In this document: piece after piece, positions 35,908 to 49,999 of the stretch
Layout of the letters: each line of letters opens with the position of its first letter
Position numbering within the stretch: the first letter of the stretch is position 1
Assembly (NCBI RefSeq): GCF_023612375.1
Contig: NZ_CP076852.1
Coordinates: 434,001 to 498,000, forward strand
DNA length: 64,000 bases
From: Mycoplasma sp. SG1
Lineage (GTDB): Bacteria > Bacillota_I > Bacilli_A > Mycoplasmatales > SG1
Direction of reading: 5' to 3'
Made by a program: the position numbers and the translations under genes
The notes under the pieces: model-generated
Told to the model about the DNA's origin: nothing
Seen by the model: only the letters and a program-made list of their open reading frames with translations
The model's database searches: none

Positions 35908-38900
35908 ATGAAAAATAAAAATAAATCAAAAATAATCTATTGAAAATTACTGGTTTCAATAACATTATTTACTTTTGCTACTATTTCATCATTTTCAATT
36001 ATTAGTCAAATTATAGGTGGTGATAATTCTGAAAATAATGTAACATTAAACTCTAATTTAGCAGAAAACCGTGTAAATAACTATGGTAATTTTCAACAAA
36101 ATTTTGGTGATATTTTAAAAATAGACCCTATTTTAAATGGTAAACTACTTGGAAATACCAATTTTAATAAAATATTAGCGGATCAGATTCCTTATTCAAT
36201 ACCAAAAAAATATAAATATTGGATGATGTTTGATTTTACTGGATTTTTTAATCGAAATAATACAAAAGTATTTTGCTCTAATGCGTATTATCTTAATAAA
36301 GAAGATGGAAAAAATAAATCATTAATTATCGTAAAAGATATTAACAGAGGTTATGTTATTCCGTTGGAAGCTGACTATACAGGCAATAATATAAAAAGGG
36401 TTGCATTTACAAAAATCAGGGTTTCAAAACCTATTGCTAATAAATTTGGAGAATGAATAAATAATAACGATACACTTAAAGATGTTTTTGAAACTATTAA
36501 AAATAAAATAGGTTATGTAAATGGTTTTGAATTTAATGAATTAACAAAAAATTATATAAGACATTTTACTGTTTTGAACAATGGTTTAATATCATTGCCA
36601 AATAATAACTATACAATTACAAGTAGTGAAATTACGGGAGAATTCCAATGAAAAAATAATGGAGTAAAAGGAAATAACGTTAATGTATTAACATTTCAAA
36701 ACAATAAATTAACTAACGATATTTTAAAACATTTCTCAGGTTCCTCAGAATATCAGATGGGTGTTGAGGATATTTTATCCATTGTCTTTATTATAATTAC
36801 TGCCATAACTATCGTCATACCATTTTTTGGACCTGTTATATCAACAGCTGCTGGAACAGCAGAAGCCGGTCTTGCAGGTGGAGAAGCGGCAGCTGAAGGT
36901 GCAGGACTTCTAGGTGCAGCGGCTGAAACTGGGGCCGGTTTAAGTGAAGCGACAACAACAATAGCAAGTGCTGGCGGAAATATTCTAAATGCCTTTAGAA
37001 ATATTGGTTCATATATTTATTCTGGAATAGAATATTTAAGTCCAAGTAAACCTCTTGCTAATATTATCTTTGGGGCTGCTGAAGACTGAACTTGAAAAAC
37101 AGTCGCAGAAGCTGGATTAAATATCGGACTGAGTATCTTTGTTGGAGATATTCTTCCTACATATTCAATTATTAGCAAGTTTTCAACAATAAATAATTAT
37201 GATATGTATCAAACTTCAATCACTACTGGTTATCTTTTTAATATTGGGTTAATGACTTTTTTTAGTGCCAGATTGCTTTGACAAATTAAAAACTTAGTAT
37301 TAACGTCTAAATTATTGCTAAATTCAGGTGAAATATTGTTCATAAAATTTTGAGACAGTGTTAGATTTGGTGCAAAAACAAATTTTTTTAACCCCACATA
37401 CATTGGGTCGTTTTTCATAAGATCGATTGCTAAAATGATTCCAAGTAGTATATTTTTTCTTCCAACAGTTATTAATTTTTTTAAACATTTAGAATTAATG
37501 AAAGAATCAAATTTAGGTTATATAAGTTCAAATTTTACAACCGCTTATTATTTTTTAGAAGTTCTGATTAATGCTGGAAGTTCAGGTATAGAATTAGTTT
37601 CTAATTTTATCATAGAACATCCTACTATATTTACTCGTTTATCTTCATATATGGATGCAACTGCAGGCAATCGTAATACTCATCAGGGCAGTTCTGAACA
37701 TTTCCTTCCTCCAAACGATCCTTTAGATCAACCATCTACAAGTACAGGAATCAGAATTCCTAGCGGAGGATCTGAAGATCCAACTTTACATACAATAAGA
37801 CTATTACAAAAACAAAAAAATTTATTTGGAACTCCCGATTCAACAACTTCAAATTACACAGATGCTTTAAGCGGTGAAATATCATTAAAAAAACGATCAA
37901 TTGATGATTTAAGCGATTATCAAAGTTTAGACTTCAATGAAAACAAGTTTTCATTCACATCCGATAATGTCAAACCAACAACAAATCAAGATCATATTTA
38001 TAGTGTCATTGATAAAACATCTAAAACACTCAAATCAAGCACGGATAATGAAATAAACGCATCAGGTTTTTTTTATACTCAAACTGATGAATATCCTCCA
38101 GAAGTACCACCTAAAACTTTTGGTTTATTTAGAAATAATTTATCTAATGAAGGCGATTCTATATCTGAAAAAGATAAAAGCGAAGAAGCCTCATTGTTGT
38201 GGGATGGTAAAGAATGAGACGATTATAAATTGGTTTCTTCTGACATATCTATAGATGATAGTAAATCTGAAGGTTCTTTATATTCAACACCAGAAGAATT
38301 TATAAATGGAATAGAGGAAAAAATTAATGATTTAGAACAAGATGTAAAACTAAGAAGTATAACTATTGAAAGTTTGAAAAAATTTGAAGACCACTATTCT
38401 TTGCTAAAAGGTGATGAAGAAGATAAATATTGAAATGATCAAAAAATATCTAGTTTAGTTGAAGATTATAACAAAGAAAAATGACCACAAATACTTGAAA
38501 AATTAACTTATGATAGTGATGAAAAAATAGATTATAATTTCCCTACTCTAAGACAGGATGAAGAAGATATTGACCCCATTTCCTTTCAACATGATTTAGC
38601 AGTTATTAAGTACAATTTATCAAGTAGCCAAGAAGATATTAATAATATTGAGGAGCCAGAAAAATCTATCACAGAAGAATTTGGAAGTTTAAACGACCAT
38701 TTACATGATAGTTCATTTGAAAAATCAGAAAATAATCAATTAAATGATTCTTTTATATTAGATAAAAGCTTAGATGATGAAGAAAGCATCAATCAAAACT
38801 TATCTATTGATCGAATAATTGAAACAGAAGAACAAAGATTACAAGCACAAGAACCGGTCTTAGATATCCCTCAAATAGATACTGAAGCTCAACAAATAGA

Positions 38901-41900
38901 TCAAATTTATAAAAATCCCGAAATTTTGTTTAATTTTACAGATGATGAATGTATTAAATTATCAACAGATAAAGATATAAGTTTAATATTTGATAACGGG
39001 GTTGGAGCATTTCACGCTGAATTAAGTAAAAATTCTTTCGATCCAGGAAGAGTATATATTGATCAAACAAAAATATTGGATCTTTCTAAACGAATAACCA
39101 ACAAATTTTTAAAGGAATATAAGTTTTTAAATAATAGATTTCTTAATTTTGAAAAAATAATAACAAAAATTGATGACTTTTATCATAAGGTTGCAAAAAT
39201 ATCAATCTTATATGTATCGAATAAAAATAAAGTATTAGGAATTGAAACAATAAATATTAGCGATTTTCTAAATAATTTCTTAAAAATAAACGATGAAAAT
39301 ACTATTTTAGAAAGAGGAAATGAAGAGCTTATAAACGTATTTAAAGAAAGTCAGTTAATCAATAAACTGCCTAAAAATGTTAATGTATATTTTTTTGAAA
39401 ATGAATATTTTAAAGAATTATTCTCTAGAAATAAATGAAACAATGAATATAACTTCTTGAATTTTATTTTCAGAAAATGAAACTTAAACACTATTTTAAA
39501 CCTAATAACTAAAAATAAACTTACTTTTGATGATATAACTGATGGAAAATTTAATCCAATTGCTTCTATAAGATTAAATATAAACATTGATGCTATTGAA
39601 GTCAAACCAGACAGGGGTCATAACATTTTTTGATTCAATACATATCAAGATACTAAGTTAAAACTTGTTAGTTATCAAGTATTAGAAATTAGTGATCCAG
39701 AAGATAATACGTTACAACTTTTCAAAATTCCAGAAACCGAAAATGATTTTGTTTTTGTAGAACATTCATTACTTGCAAAAAACTTACATCTTTTCAATAC
39801 AATGAAGAATCTTGCATCTGATATGAAACCATCAGCCCTTCAAAAATATATTGATAAATACTTTTTAACAAATAAATGGGATGCAAATTTATGAGAAAAA
39901 TATCAACATTATAAATGATCCCTAAATCTAAAACCTGGAATCTTAATACATGATGAATGCATTGCTGCTGAAGTTGAATATATTAAAAAAAGACAGGCTG
40001 CTATTAATGCATTGACAACAATAAATGAATTTTTTGTTCCTCCACAAAAACCTATAATTCAAGACTTAAAAACCCAAGAACTAACTGATCAACCAACTAA
40101 TAACATAATCTCAGAAAGTAATGAAATAGACCAAGTTTCAAAATTAAATGAACAAACAATAGTAGAAGATAAAGCTGAAGCGAGAAACATAACATCTCCA
40201 CAAGAAGAAAGAGCGGAAGATAAAACAGAAGATCCTAATACAAAAGACAGTAAGAATATTAGTGTTGATGGCGAATTAAGGGAAAACTTAAATATAGTAA
40301 ATGAATATGTTAATCCTTCAATAGAATCTATAATCAAAGATTCATCAATCCACGAACCAACTAATAACAAAATCCAAGAGCAAGAGTTTAATAACTTTTT
40401 TCGTGGATTGATGAATCGTATGAACCAAATTTCAGATTTAAATGAAGAAAGAGAAAATTTAATAAGTCAAAAAAATGCAGAACTAATCAATCAAATTTAT
40501 AAAAATCCAGAAATTTTATTTAATTTTAAAGATGATGAATTAATTCAATTACCGTCAAATAAAGATATTCATTTTATATCTGATAACGGATTTAAAGAAG
40601 CATACACTGAATTAAGGAGTGCTACTTCTCTTGATCAAATAAGACTTCAAAATATAATCAACAAAGCGAATGAAACAATTAAACCTTCTGACGAATATAA
40701 GTTTTTAAATAATAATCTTCTTCATTTTGATGAAATAATAACAAAAATTGATGATTTTTATCGTAAGGTTGCAAAAATATCAATTCTATATGTATCAAAT
40801 AAAAATAAAGTATTAGGAATTGAAACGATAAATATTAGCGATTTTCTAAATAATTTCTTAAAAATAAACTCAGAAAATAATATTTTAGAAAGAGGAAATG
40901 AAGAACTTTCAAATGTATTTAAAGAAAGTAAGTTAATTAATAAACTACCTAAAAATGTTAATGCGTATTTTCTAGAAAATAAATATTTTAAAGATTTGTT
41001 TTCTAGAAATGAATGAAACAATGAATATAACTTCTTGAATTTTATTTTAAAAAAATGAAATTTAAATACTACTTTAAATTTAATGAATGCCAATAAATTT
41101 ACTTTTGATGATTTATCTAATGACAAACTTAATCCAATTAATGCTATAAAGTTAACTTTAAGTGTTGATAGAATTAAACCAGATAATGTTTCTTGATTCA
41201 ATCGAAGTGGAAGTAGTAAATTAAAACTTGTTAATTATGAAGTATTGGAAATGAATGATTCAACAAATAATCCAGTAAAACTTTTTAAAATCCCAGAAAC
41301 TGGAAATGACTTTGTTTTTGTAGAACATTCATTACTTGCAAAAAACTTACATCTTTTCAATACAATGAAGAATCTTGCATCTGATATGAAACCATCTGCC
41401 CTTCAAAAATATATTGATAAATACTTTTTAACAAAGAAATGGGATGCAAGTTTATGGGAAAAATGTAAAAATTATAAATGGTCTCTAAGCATACAACCCG
41501 GATATTGAGATCAAGAAAATGATCAATTGAATGATTTAGATTTTGATTTATCTAAAAATGGATTATCTAGTGACAATGAAGATCTTTTATCATCAAAAAA
41601 TATAACCGAAAGAGGAAAATCGTTATTGCAAGATGATGAAGAATGACATGATGCAAAATCAAATACTTCAAAAATATCTATAAGTACCCAATCTGAAGAA
41701 TCTGAATATTTATTAACAAATGAATATATAACTAACGCAGAACAAAAAATTAATGATTTAAAACAAGGGTTAGAAAAAACTGACCAAAAAGGTCAATTAA
41801 CTATTGAATCATTGAAAAATTTAGAAGCGAAAGAATCAACATCGGTTACTCCAAGTCCAATAGGCAGTGAAGTTATTAAATTCGATCAAATTTATAAAAA

Positions 41901-44900
41901 TGTAGAAATTTTATTTGATTTTAAAAACAATGAACTTATTCAATTACCAACAGAAAAATATATATATTGAATATCTGTTAACGGGGTCAGGGAGTTATAC
42001 AATAAAATAATTAACAATTTTGATTCTCAAGAAAAATTATTAGATCCTGCAGGAGTAGATAGTGTAGTTGAGCCTTTTGAACCATATAAGTTTTTAGATA
42101 ATAATCATCTCCGTTTTGATGAAATAATAACAAAAATTGATGATTTTTATCATAAGGTTGCAAAAATATCAATTCTATATGTATCAAATAAAAATAAAGT
42201 ATTAGGAATTGAAACGATAAATATTAGCGATTTTCTAAATAATTTCTTAAAAATAAACTCAGAAAATAATATTTTAGAAAGAGGAAATGAAGAACTTTCA
42301 AATGTATTTAAAGAAAGTAAGTTAATTAATAAACTACCTAAAAATGTTAATGCGTATTTTCTAGAAAATAAATATTTTAAAGATTTGTTTTCTAGAAATG
42401 AATGAAACAATGAATATAACTTCTTGAATTTTATTTTAAAAAAATGAAATTTAAATACTACTTTAAATTTAATGAATGCCAATAAATTTACTTTTGATGA
42501 TTTATCTAATGACAAACTTAATCCAATTAATGCTATAAAGTTAACTTTAAGTGTTGATAGAATTAAACCAGATAATGTTTCTTGATTCAATCGAAGTGGA
42601 AGTAGTAAATTAAAACTTGTTAATTATGAAGTATTGGAAATGAATGATTCAACAAATAATCCAGTAAAACTTTTTAAAATCCCAGAAACTGGAAATGACT
42701 TTGTTTTTGTGGAGCATTCAATCCTTAAAAACAACTTATCCCTTTTCAAAACAATGAAAAAATATATATATGTCGCGGATAAACTATCCCTTCAAAAATT
42801 TATTAATGAAAATTTTTTAACAAAGAGATGAGATGCAAATTTATGGGAAAAATATAGCGGATACAAATGATCTAAAAATTTAAAACATGAAAGCTTAAAA
42901 AATGATGAAAATATTACAACTAAGATTGAATCTTCTGTAAACCAAGTCGCTTCAAATGAAGAGGCAACAAAAGATATTGAAAAAGCTAAAAACGATGATT
43001 TTTATGCTAATTACTCAGAACCAGAAAGATTACAATTCTGAGAAAATTTAAAAATACCAGAAGATAGTATTTATGATTATAAAATAACAAATAACCCTGA
43101 GACAATAGAGTCAATGTACGATTATGATCCTTTAACTGAAAATCTATTAAATGTTGATCTTATCGTAGACCAAATATCTAAAACAAAAGAAATCTATGAT
43201 GATAATATTGATTTAGAATCAGTTCCGATTAATAATACTATTTTGGATAAAACTGATAGTATTGCTAATGATGAACCAGAAAAAAAATTAATAAAACCAG
43301 GAGAAATAATTAATAGATCTGAGCTAATAATAGATTCAGCTATCGAAACTGATAAGGATTCTGTTGTATACTTTAGTAATTTTATCAAAATGAATAAAGA
43401 TGCGTTTATAAATGCGTTTATTCCCTATAATAATGGTCATAAAACTATATGATATTTCGATGAAGAGTTATTTTTAAACATTATTTCTACTTTTTCTACT
43501 ATAAACTTAGAAATATTTGAAAGAATAGTAAATAATGATGAAATTATTTCTGATAAAGATTTTAACCAAATTCTTAAAATCATCGATATAAAAAATCCAT
43601 CCATAATAGAAGCGTTTAAAAATTATTTTAATAATATAAATAATCACAAATTATTTAATAATCATGTTAAAAAAACTATTTTATTAACCGATGACGTTGA
43701 TTTAAAAGACTATAAAACAATAACATCCATAATATTAAATGATATATCTGAGATTAAAAACAATCCTGGTTCTTCTAATACTATTTATCCAAGCAACTTT
43801 TTCAATGATATTCTATTTAACTGTAAAGTTCAACACTTCTTCCGAACAAATCAAGACTTAATTAATTTTGGTCTAAAAAATAAATTGATTAAAATTCTTG
43901 ACAATAATGTAGTATTTATTACGGATAATAATTTTCAATTTATGAATCACGTTTATAAACTTTTTGGTTTAAAACCGTTGAGATATTTAAATCTATACTT
44001 TAAAAAACTAAATATTATGTTGTCTCAAAACTCTTGAAGTATAGATAGAATAATTGAAGAGTATTTCCCTCCACTTATGAAAATAAAATTATATGATTCA
44101 GACTTTGATGAAGTAAATATTGAAGGTAATGAAAGTGATAGCTTTTATCATTCTATTAATATATCGAATAAATATATTAATGTTCCAACTAATGATTTAT
44201 TAGATGGTAGCTTTGAACTAAAAACAACCGACCAACTAATGGAACTTGAAAACTTTAGTAAAAGAACTTTTACTAAAGTTGATATTGAAATCAAATTTAA
44301 CGATGCATTAAAACATGCTATTGTAGACAATCCTAATCTAAATTTTCTTCATTGATATGTTGTTAATGAAGCGTATAACAGTCTTACCCAAAATGATATT
44401 GCATTTATTAATACTGATGAAAAATTTTTTAGGTTTGATGTTATAGATTTGGAATCTAATAAAGCAAGTCAATATTGAATGACTAAATCTGAATTTACTT
44501 CATGATTTAATTCTATAGATCCTATAAATGAATCCGATCTAATAGATCCCAATCTTCTTCAAGAAAAACTAGTAGCATCTATTAAAACTATTTGAGAAGA
44601 GCAAAACAAAGACATTAGTATCTTTGATCATGAAAAATATTTTTTAAATTTTGCACCAAAAGATATTCCAAATAGTTATTGAATATGTCTAAATAAACAT
44701 CTAATTAATAATTTAAGCATAATGAAAAGTTTTACTTTATCAAAAATAATGGATTACGCTAGAAAATTAGCTAAAGTTTTTAATCCAACCGCTACAAAAA
44801 ATTTATCACCCAGCGATATATATAGTTTTAAAACAGTTAATAACGCAGAAATTAAAGATTTATATTTCAAACTCTTTGATAAATGACTAGAACCAAGTTA

Positions 44901-47900
44901 TAAAATGAGCACAGTTGATGCTTATTATATAAATGATGCTGTTGATAGAACCGACAATCTACTTGCTAAAGTAAATGTTAGAATGATGATTCCAAAATCA
45001 TTTAATACAAATAAAATTGCTAATAAATTGTGATTTTTTGCTAAAATACGTGAACTAAACTTTTTTGCCATTAAAACTAAAAATCAAAAATTAATAATAA
45101 CTGATTCATCATGAGCTGATCTTAAAAAACATTTTTCAACAGAACAACTAAAACTTATTAAAGACTTTATTAATTTTACTAATGTTAAAATTTTTAGAAA
45201 TAAAGAAACTAAATGAGCAGTAGATAGTTATAATGTAATGCCAAAAAACATTGAATTAATCAAAAATGAATATATAAAAAATGTTAATAATTTTTATCAT
45301 TATTTAATTTCAAATATTAAAAAAATTAATTTCCAAGAATTGTTAATAAATAAAAGTGAGTCATTTATATTCTTAATAAAAAATAAAATTATTCCTGTAA
45401 ATGATTCTTCATATTATTATTTTGATTTCAATTTTTCAACTGAACAATGACAAAACATTTATTTAAATTGCCCAGATAAAAATAAAGAATACATGGTTAA
45501 ATGATTTGAAAAAATGATTAATGTAATATCTGAACCTATTAACGTATTTGACCATATTGAACCTGCATTTTGAATAAATACCGATACCCTTGAATATAAT
45601 AATATTCCAAAAATTGAGTTATCAAACCATATTTACTTATACAGAGATTTTGAAAAATTTTTTAAATTATTCCCTAATGCAAACATTTCTAACTTTATTT
45701 CAGTTAGTCAAGATATACATGGACGTTATTACGAATATACTGAAAAAATACAAAGTGTTAATTTTAATAAAAATTTAGTGGGTTGATTTGATAATAATTA
45801 CGAAAAAAGAGCATTAACAGATATAAATAATAATCCATTAAATAATTTGATCGCATTACAAATATTATCAAATAATAATTCTCAACAAAATATAATTGAT
45901 ATTTCAGCTAATGAAGCAGTTGTAGATTTATTGGTTAAATTGTATAAAATAGAAAATTCATCACAATTATTTTATAAATTTATAAACGAAAATGTTCAAA
46001 ATTATCAATTTGCTGAAAATATAATTTCTTTGACTAATGAAGTGTTTGGTGTAAAAGATAATCATGCTTTGTCTATAATTTTAGAAAATATAAAAGAAAT
46101 AACCACTCTATGCAGTTTGGATGAGTTTATTACTAAGTTTTATCCTGATTTTGACATTGACAATCAAACTTTAGTTTATGGAATGCATTTGGAATCATTT
46201 CATTTGAAAAATAATGGACTTTCGCCAAAAGAGTATATAAAAATAAATGTTTTGCTAAAAAATTTCAAACAATTTATTCCGTTTATAGAATCTATTAAAA
46301 AAGTTAGTATAAAACAACAATCGTTTAATTTTCAAATTTTTAAAAAGGAACTATTAAACTATACAAGAACATTACACTTTTTATTTGATAAAGAACAACT
46401 AAAAAAATTAATCCCTGATTTAAATAGAACATCAAGATCAATAGAACCAGAAGTTTCTAATAATTACGAAAACAAATATATTACAGAAATAATTAGCAAA
46501 AAGTATACAAAAAGTAGAGCAAAATATGGAGTGATACCGAAAATAAATATAAAATTAAAAGTGCCCACTGGTCTTGAAACAACTCTTGGAGACGGCAATT
46601 TCCCAACAAGAATTAATGATAACACAAAAATAATTTCACTTGCGCAAGTAGAAAAAGATAAAACAAATATTCTAAATGTTAAAAAATATATTCCCGTTAC
46701 ACGCGGTATGTTTAAAAGTATTATAAAAAATATTTTAGAATCGAACTTAAAAGTTTTATTAAATTCTATCTCAGAAAGACATTTAGATAGAAATAACGGA
46801 GAAGCATCAAGTTCATTATCCGATGATCCATTTATTTTTAATACATTACAATATAAATTTGATTCAATTGATGATTACACCAGAGCTGTATTGGGTTTTA
46901 ATCGTTCAGTTAAAATGGCTATCTTAAAACTTACATTACCAGAACATGAATATGTAAATGCTATCGAATCGCTACCTGATTTTATTACAATAATTCATGA
47001 TAATTCTTTATTAGATATTCGTAAGTATTTCACAGAATTTAATATACCAATATTTAATCCTGAAAATGATTTTAAAATGTTTTTGGATGGAATATTTAAT
47101 TCAAATTTAAGTTCTATAATGAGTTTTATATCAACATATGAATATTTTAAAAATATGAATATAACTTCTAAAAATATAAAATTAAAAATCAAAAATTCTC
47201 TTTTTGCAGAAAATAATATTTTAATTGATCTAAAACATATTAAAGAAATCGATGCACAAATAAGATTTAATATATTTAACGGAGAAAATGCTAATTTTAA
47301 TTACTGACTTCCTCAAAAAAATGAATTACCATTTAAGTTAGATCAAATAGTGAATCTCTTTGTGGACCCCGATAATGTTTTTAAATACAATTTTACTACA
47401 CATGATTGTAACGATAAGATATATGAAAAAATATTCTTTAATTGAATTAGTTTCAAAAGGAATAAAATGATTCCGCTTGAAAAATTTAAAGAATTATTAG
47501 ATTTAAATTGAATAAAATTAAAAAATGGAAGAATGTCTGAAGCAGAGTATAATCAAGCGAGAAAAATTATTTATCTACCTAATAAATTACTGTATAAAAT
47601 ATCATTTGCTTTAAGACCGAAATCATTTTTATCTTTAATCAATTGAATAGTCGAGAATAATAAAGAATATATTCTTGCTATTCAAAAACAATTATCTTTA
47701 GACAAATTTCACTCTGAAAAAGTTGTAACAAAATGAATAGAGGAGCAATATAATAAAATCTTTAAACACAATATTTTATTAAAAAGTAGTGAAAATTTCC
47801 TTAAATGAACTAACTTTACAACTCAAAATTTAAATGAAAAATGGAGTATTGATAACAAATCTTTAGAATATATTCCTTTAAAATATCCACATTTATACCA

Positions 47901-49131
47901 TGCTTTAGAATTACATAAAAGCGATAATGCTATGTGTGTTTGAATTAATCTAAATATAAATAATATTGAAAAATCAATAAGAATTAATATAAATGATTTA
48001 ATAAATAACGTTTTTGATAAAAACTTTGATAAATATTTAGAGAAAGCGAGTTCTACAGAACAACGATTAACACATCATGAACAAATAATGTTATTGAATT
48101 TAAAACAAAAAATAATTTCTAAAACTATAAATCACATAATACATCAAATATACGATTGATTAATAAAAAATAATGTTTTTAAAGAGTATAGATTATCATA
48201 TATTAATTTATTATTTGATAGTCAACTTATAACATATATAAAAAACTTTAATTTTAATGTTTGATCAATTATTACAGATTCATTTATTTATCTTCATGAC
48301 AAACAGATAAAAGATATTATTGGCACAAATGTAGAAAAACTAACAATTCCTACTCAATCAATCGATAATAATTATTCAATAACTTCAGATACAAGAAATC
48401 GTATGATGAATTACTCTCATCAACTTTTTGAATTAAATACGGGAGTGTGACTTGTTAACTTTAATAATTCAATATCAAATGATAAACTTCTTGAAATGTT
48501 TAATGGATGAATATTGCATGCGAAAAGATTGTTAAATTTAAATACTGATATTCAATATAATTTATCCATGATAAAAAGTGATATTTTACAATATTTAAAA
48601 CCACACTTTAAATATTGTATAAGTCTTGAAAAATTTAAAGAATTTAATAAAATGGAACTTGCTGGCATTAAACCGTATAAAATTATTAAAAATATCAGAC
48701 AAACCCAATTAAAAAATGTTATTATTGAGGATATTCAAGTAATGGATGGACTGAGCAATAAAAGAATTGAAGAATTTAAAATATTTTTAAATCAAATGGG
48801 ACATTCATTAATATCTATACCAAAAGAATCTATTTTACGTCATACTGATATAATCCAAGCTTTAGTTTTCGATGAAGTTAATAAAAAAGTTGTCTCTTTG
48901 ATTAATATTGATCTATCTTTTAATACTCTAACAAATATAAGAGAATTTATCATTAATAATATGCATTCAGAAAAAATAGCATTATCAAAAAATTATAAAT
49001 TTATAATTTACTATAACTCTAATGTCGTTGATAGCATATATCAAAATGCAACTTCTTACGAAGATGCTAAAATGATGATAAAAGGATTAAATGATTTCGT
49101 CTACAAAAAACATAATTTATTAATAGATTAA
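35908..49131 (+). CDS. Giant membrane-anchored repeat protein, about 4,407 residues
   Basis: A single frame of 13.2 kb with TGA as Trp; I read the joins between its apparent pieces and found no TAA or TAG. Residues ~12-32 form a signal-anchor helix. A hydrophobic block at ~284-320, an Ala/Gly/Glu-rich stretch to ~350 and further hydrophobic helices to ~560 suggest several membrane passes. An acidic, Ser/Asn-rich linker follows to ~995. Three ~330-residue modules (from about 997, 1527 and 1992) are separated by acidic linkers. About 2,100 further Asn/Lys/Ile-rich residues with scattered aromatic Trp complete it. Function unknown; size recalls gliding or adhesion giants of mycoplasmas, but I see no homology. 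Downstream are a PP2C phosphatase and a kinase. Flanked by AT-rich gaps. Confidence 0.85.
38898..39950 (+). repeat. Repeat module 1 of the giant protein
   Basis: Begins IDQIYKNPEILFNFTDDE and contains KVAKISILYVSNKNKVLG, NISDFLNNFLKIN, INKLPKNVN and ends near KYFLTNKWDANLWEKYQHYKW. Diverged from modules 2 and 3 in its centre, but its 3' end (39757-39870) is nearly identical to 41320-41433 of module 2. Confidence 0.85.
40490..41505 (+). repeat. Repeat module 2 of the giant protein
   Basis: Same order of blocks as module 1 (INQIYKNPEILFNFKDDE onward). Bases 40763-41321 match 42152-42710 of module 3 with no difference found on reading, at a fixed offset of 1,389 bases (463 codons). Confidence 0.88.
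41885..42880 (+). repeat. Repeat module 3 of the giant protein
   Basis: Begins FDQIYKNVEILFDFKNNE. Its centre is identical to module 2 over about 560 bases. Both flanks differ: the entry block (41940-42120) and the end after 42710 (SILKNNLSLFKTMKKY) are unique to it. Confidence 0.88.
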
Positions 49132-49185
49132 TGTTAATAATTAAATCAATATAGATAAATTTATATTTTTATATTAAGTCTTATA

Positions 49186-49191
49186 TATAAT
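49186..49191 (+). promoter_or_regulatory. -10 box upstream of the PP2C gene
   Basis: TATAAT, 53 bases before the phosphatase start, in the 112-base AT-rich gap after the giant gene. No terminator hairpin was seen in this gap, so read-through from the giant gene is possible. Confidence 0.4.
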
Positions 49192-49243
49192 TAAATTAAT
49201 TTATTACTTTCCTAAAAAATAAAAAATAAATAAAATATAAAAA

Positions 49244-49996
49244 ATGTATTTATTAGGTATAGCAGCTCAATACTGCGGAAAATTTCGAAAAGAAAATCAA
49301 GACTACTCCACTTTTGTTTTTAATAAAAATGGAATTAATTTATGTGCAATAGCGGATGGTATGGGCGGTCACTATGGAAGTAAAAATGCTTCTAAACTTG
49401 CTCTTGAAATATTAAAAACTGAATTTTTAAAATTTAATATTTCACAAACTACAGAAATTGATGATATTCAAAAATGAATAGTCGATGTATGTAAAAATAT
49501 TAAAAAAGAAATGATAGAGTTTTGCCAAAAAAATACTACTTTTTATGATATGGGCACTACTCTTAACTTCACTATTATCCAAAATGATAAAATTTTTGCA
49601 GTTAATATAGGTGATTCTAGAACTTATTTTACAACACAAAAAAGTATTATTCAGCTTTCTAAAGATCAAAATATTCTAAACGAAAAAAATGAAGAAAACG
49701 AAAATAGTAATTTGTTTAAAGACTTGTCAAAAAACATATTAGCAAATAGTTTAACTAGTGCTTTAGGACCTAATAAAAAATATATAGTTCAAATTAAATT
49801 AATTGAAAATGTCCAAAAAGGATGGCTTTTATTGTGTACAGATGGGATATACTCTGTTGTTGATGATCGTAGTTTGTTAGCCACTATTATTAGACCAATA
49901 AACCTTTTTTCGAAAATAGAATCTTTAATAAACCAAGCTTTTGTCCTTGGTTCAAAAGATAACTGTAGTGCTGTTATGATTAAAATTGAAAATTAG
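49244..49996 (+). CDS. PP2C-family Ser/Thr protein phosphatase (Stp/PrpC)
   Basis: 250 residues. PP2C motifs in order: RKENQDYS near residue 16 (Arg and first metal Asp region), IADGMGGHYGS near residue 38, YDMGTTLNF near residue 102, VNIGDSRTY near residue 120, LTSALG, LLCTDGIYSVV near residue 205 and KDNCSAVMI at the end. Metal-binding Asp residues are all present. It removes phosphate from Ser/Thr. It precedes its partner kinase by 3 bases, the common prpC-prkC operon. Confidence 0.95.
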
Positions 49997-49999
49997 GTT

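Noticed and set aside
40758-42590. Two nearly identical antisense open frames (147 and 146 codons) opposite the giant gene
   Set aside because: They are identical only because they lie opposite the duplicated DNA of modules 2 and 3. They have no start signals and low-complexity Phe/Leu/Ser composition typical of the reverse strand of an AT-rich gene.
45590-45778. Short plus-strand frame inside the giant gene
   Set aside because: It is in a different frame from the continuous 35908-49131 reading frame and looks like a shadow.
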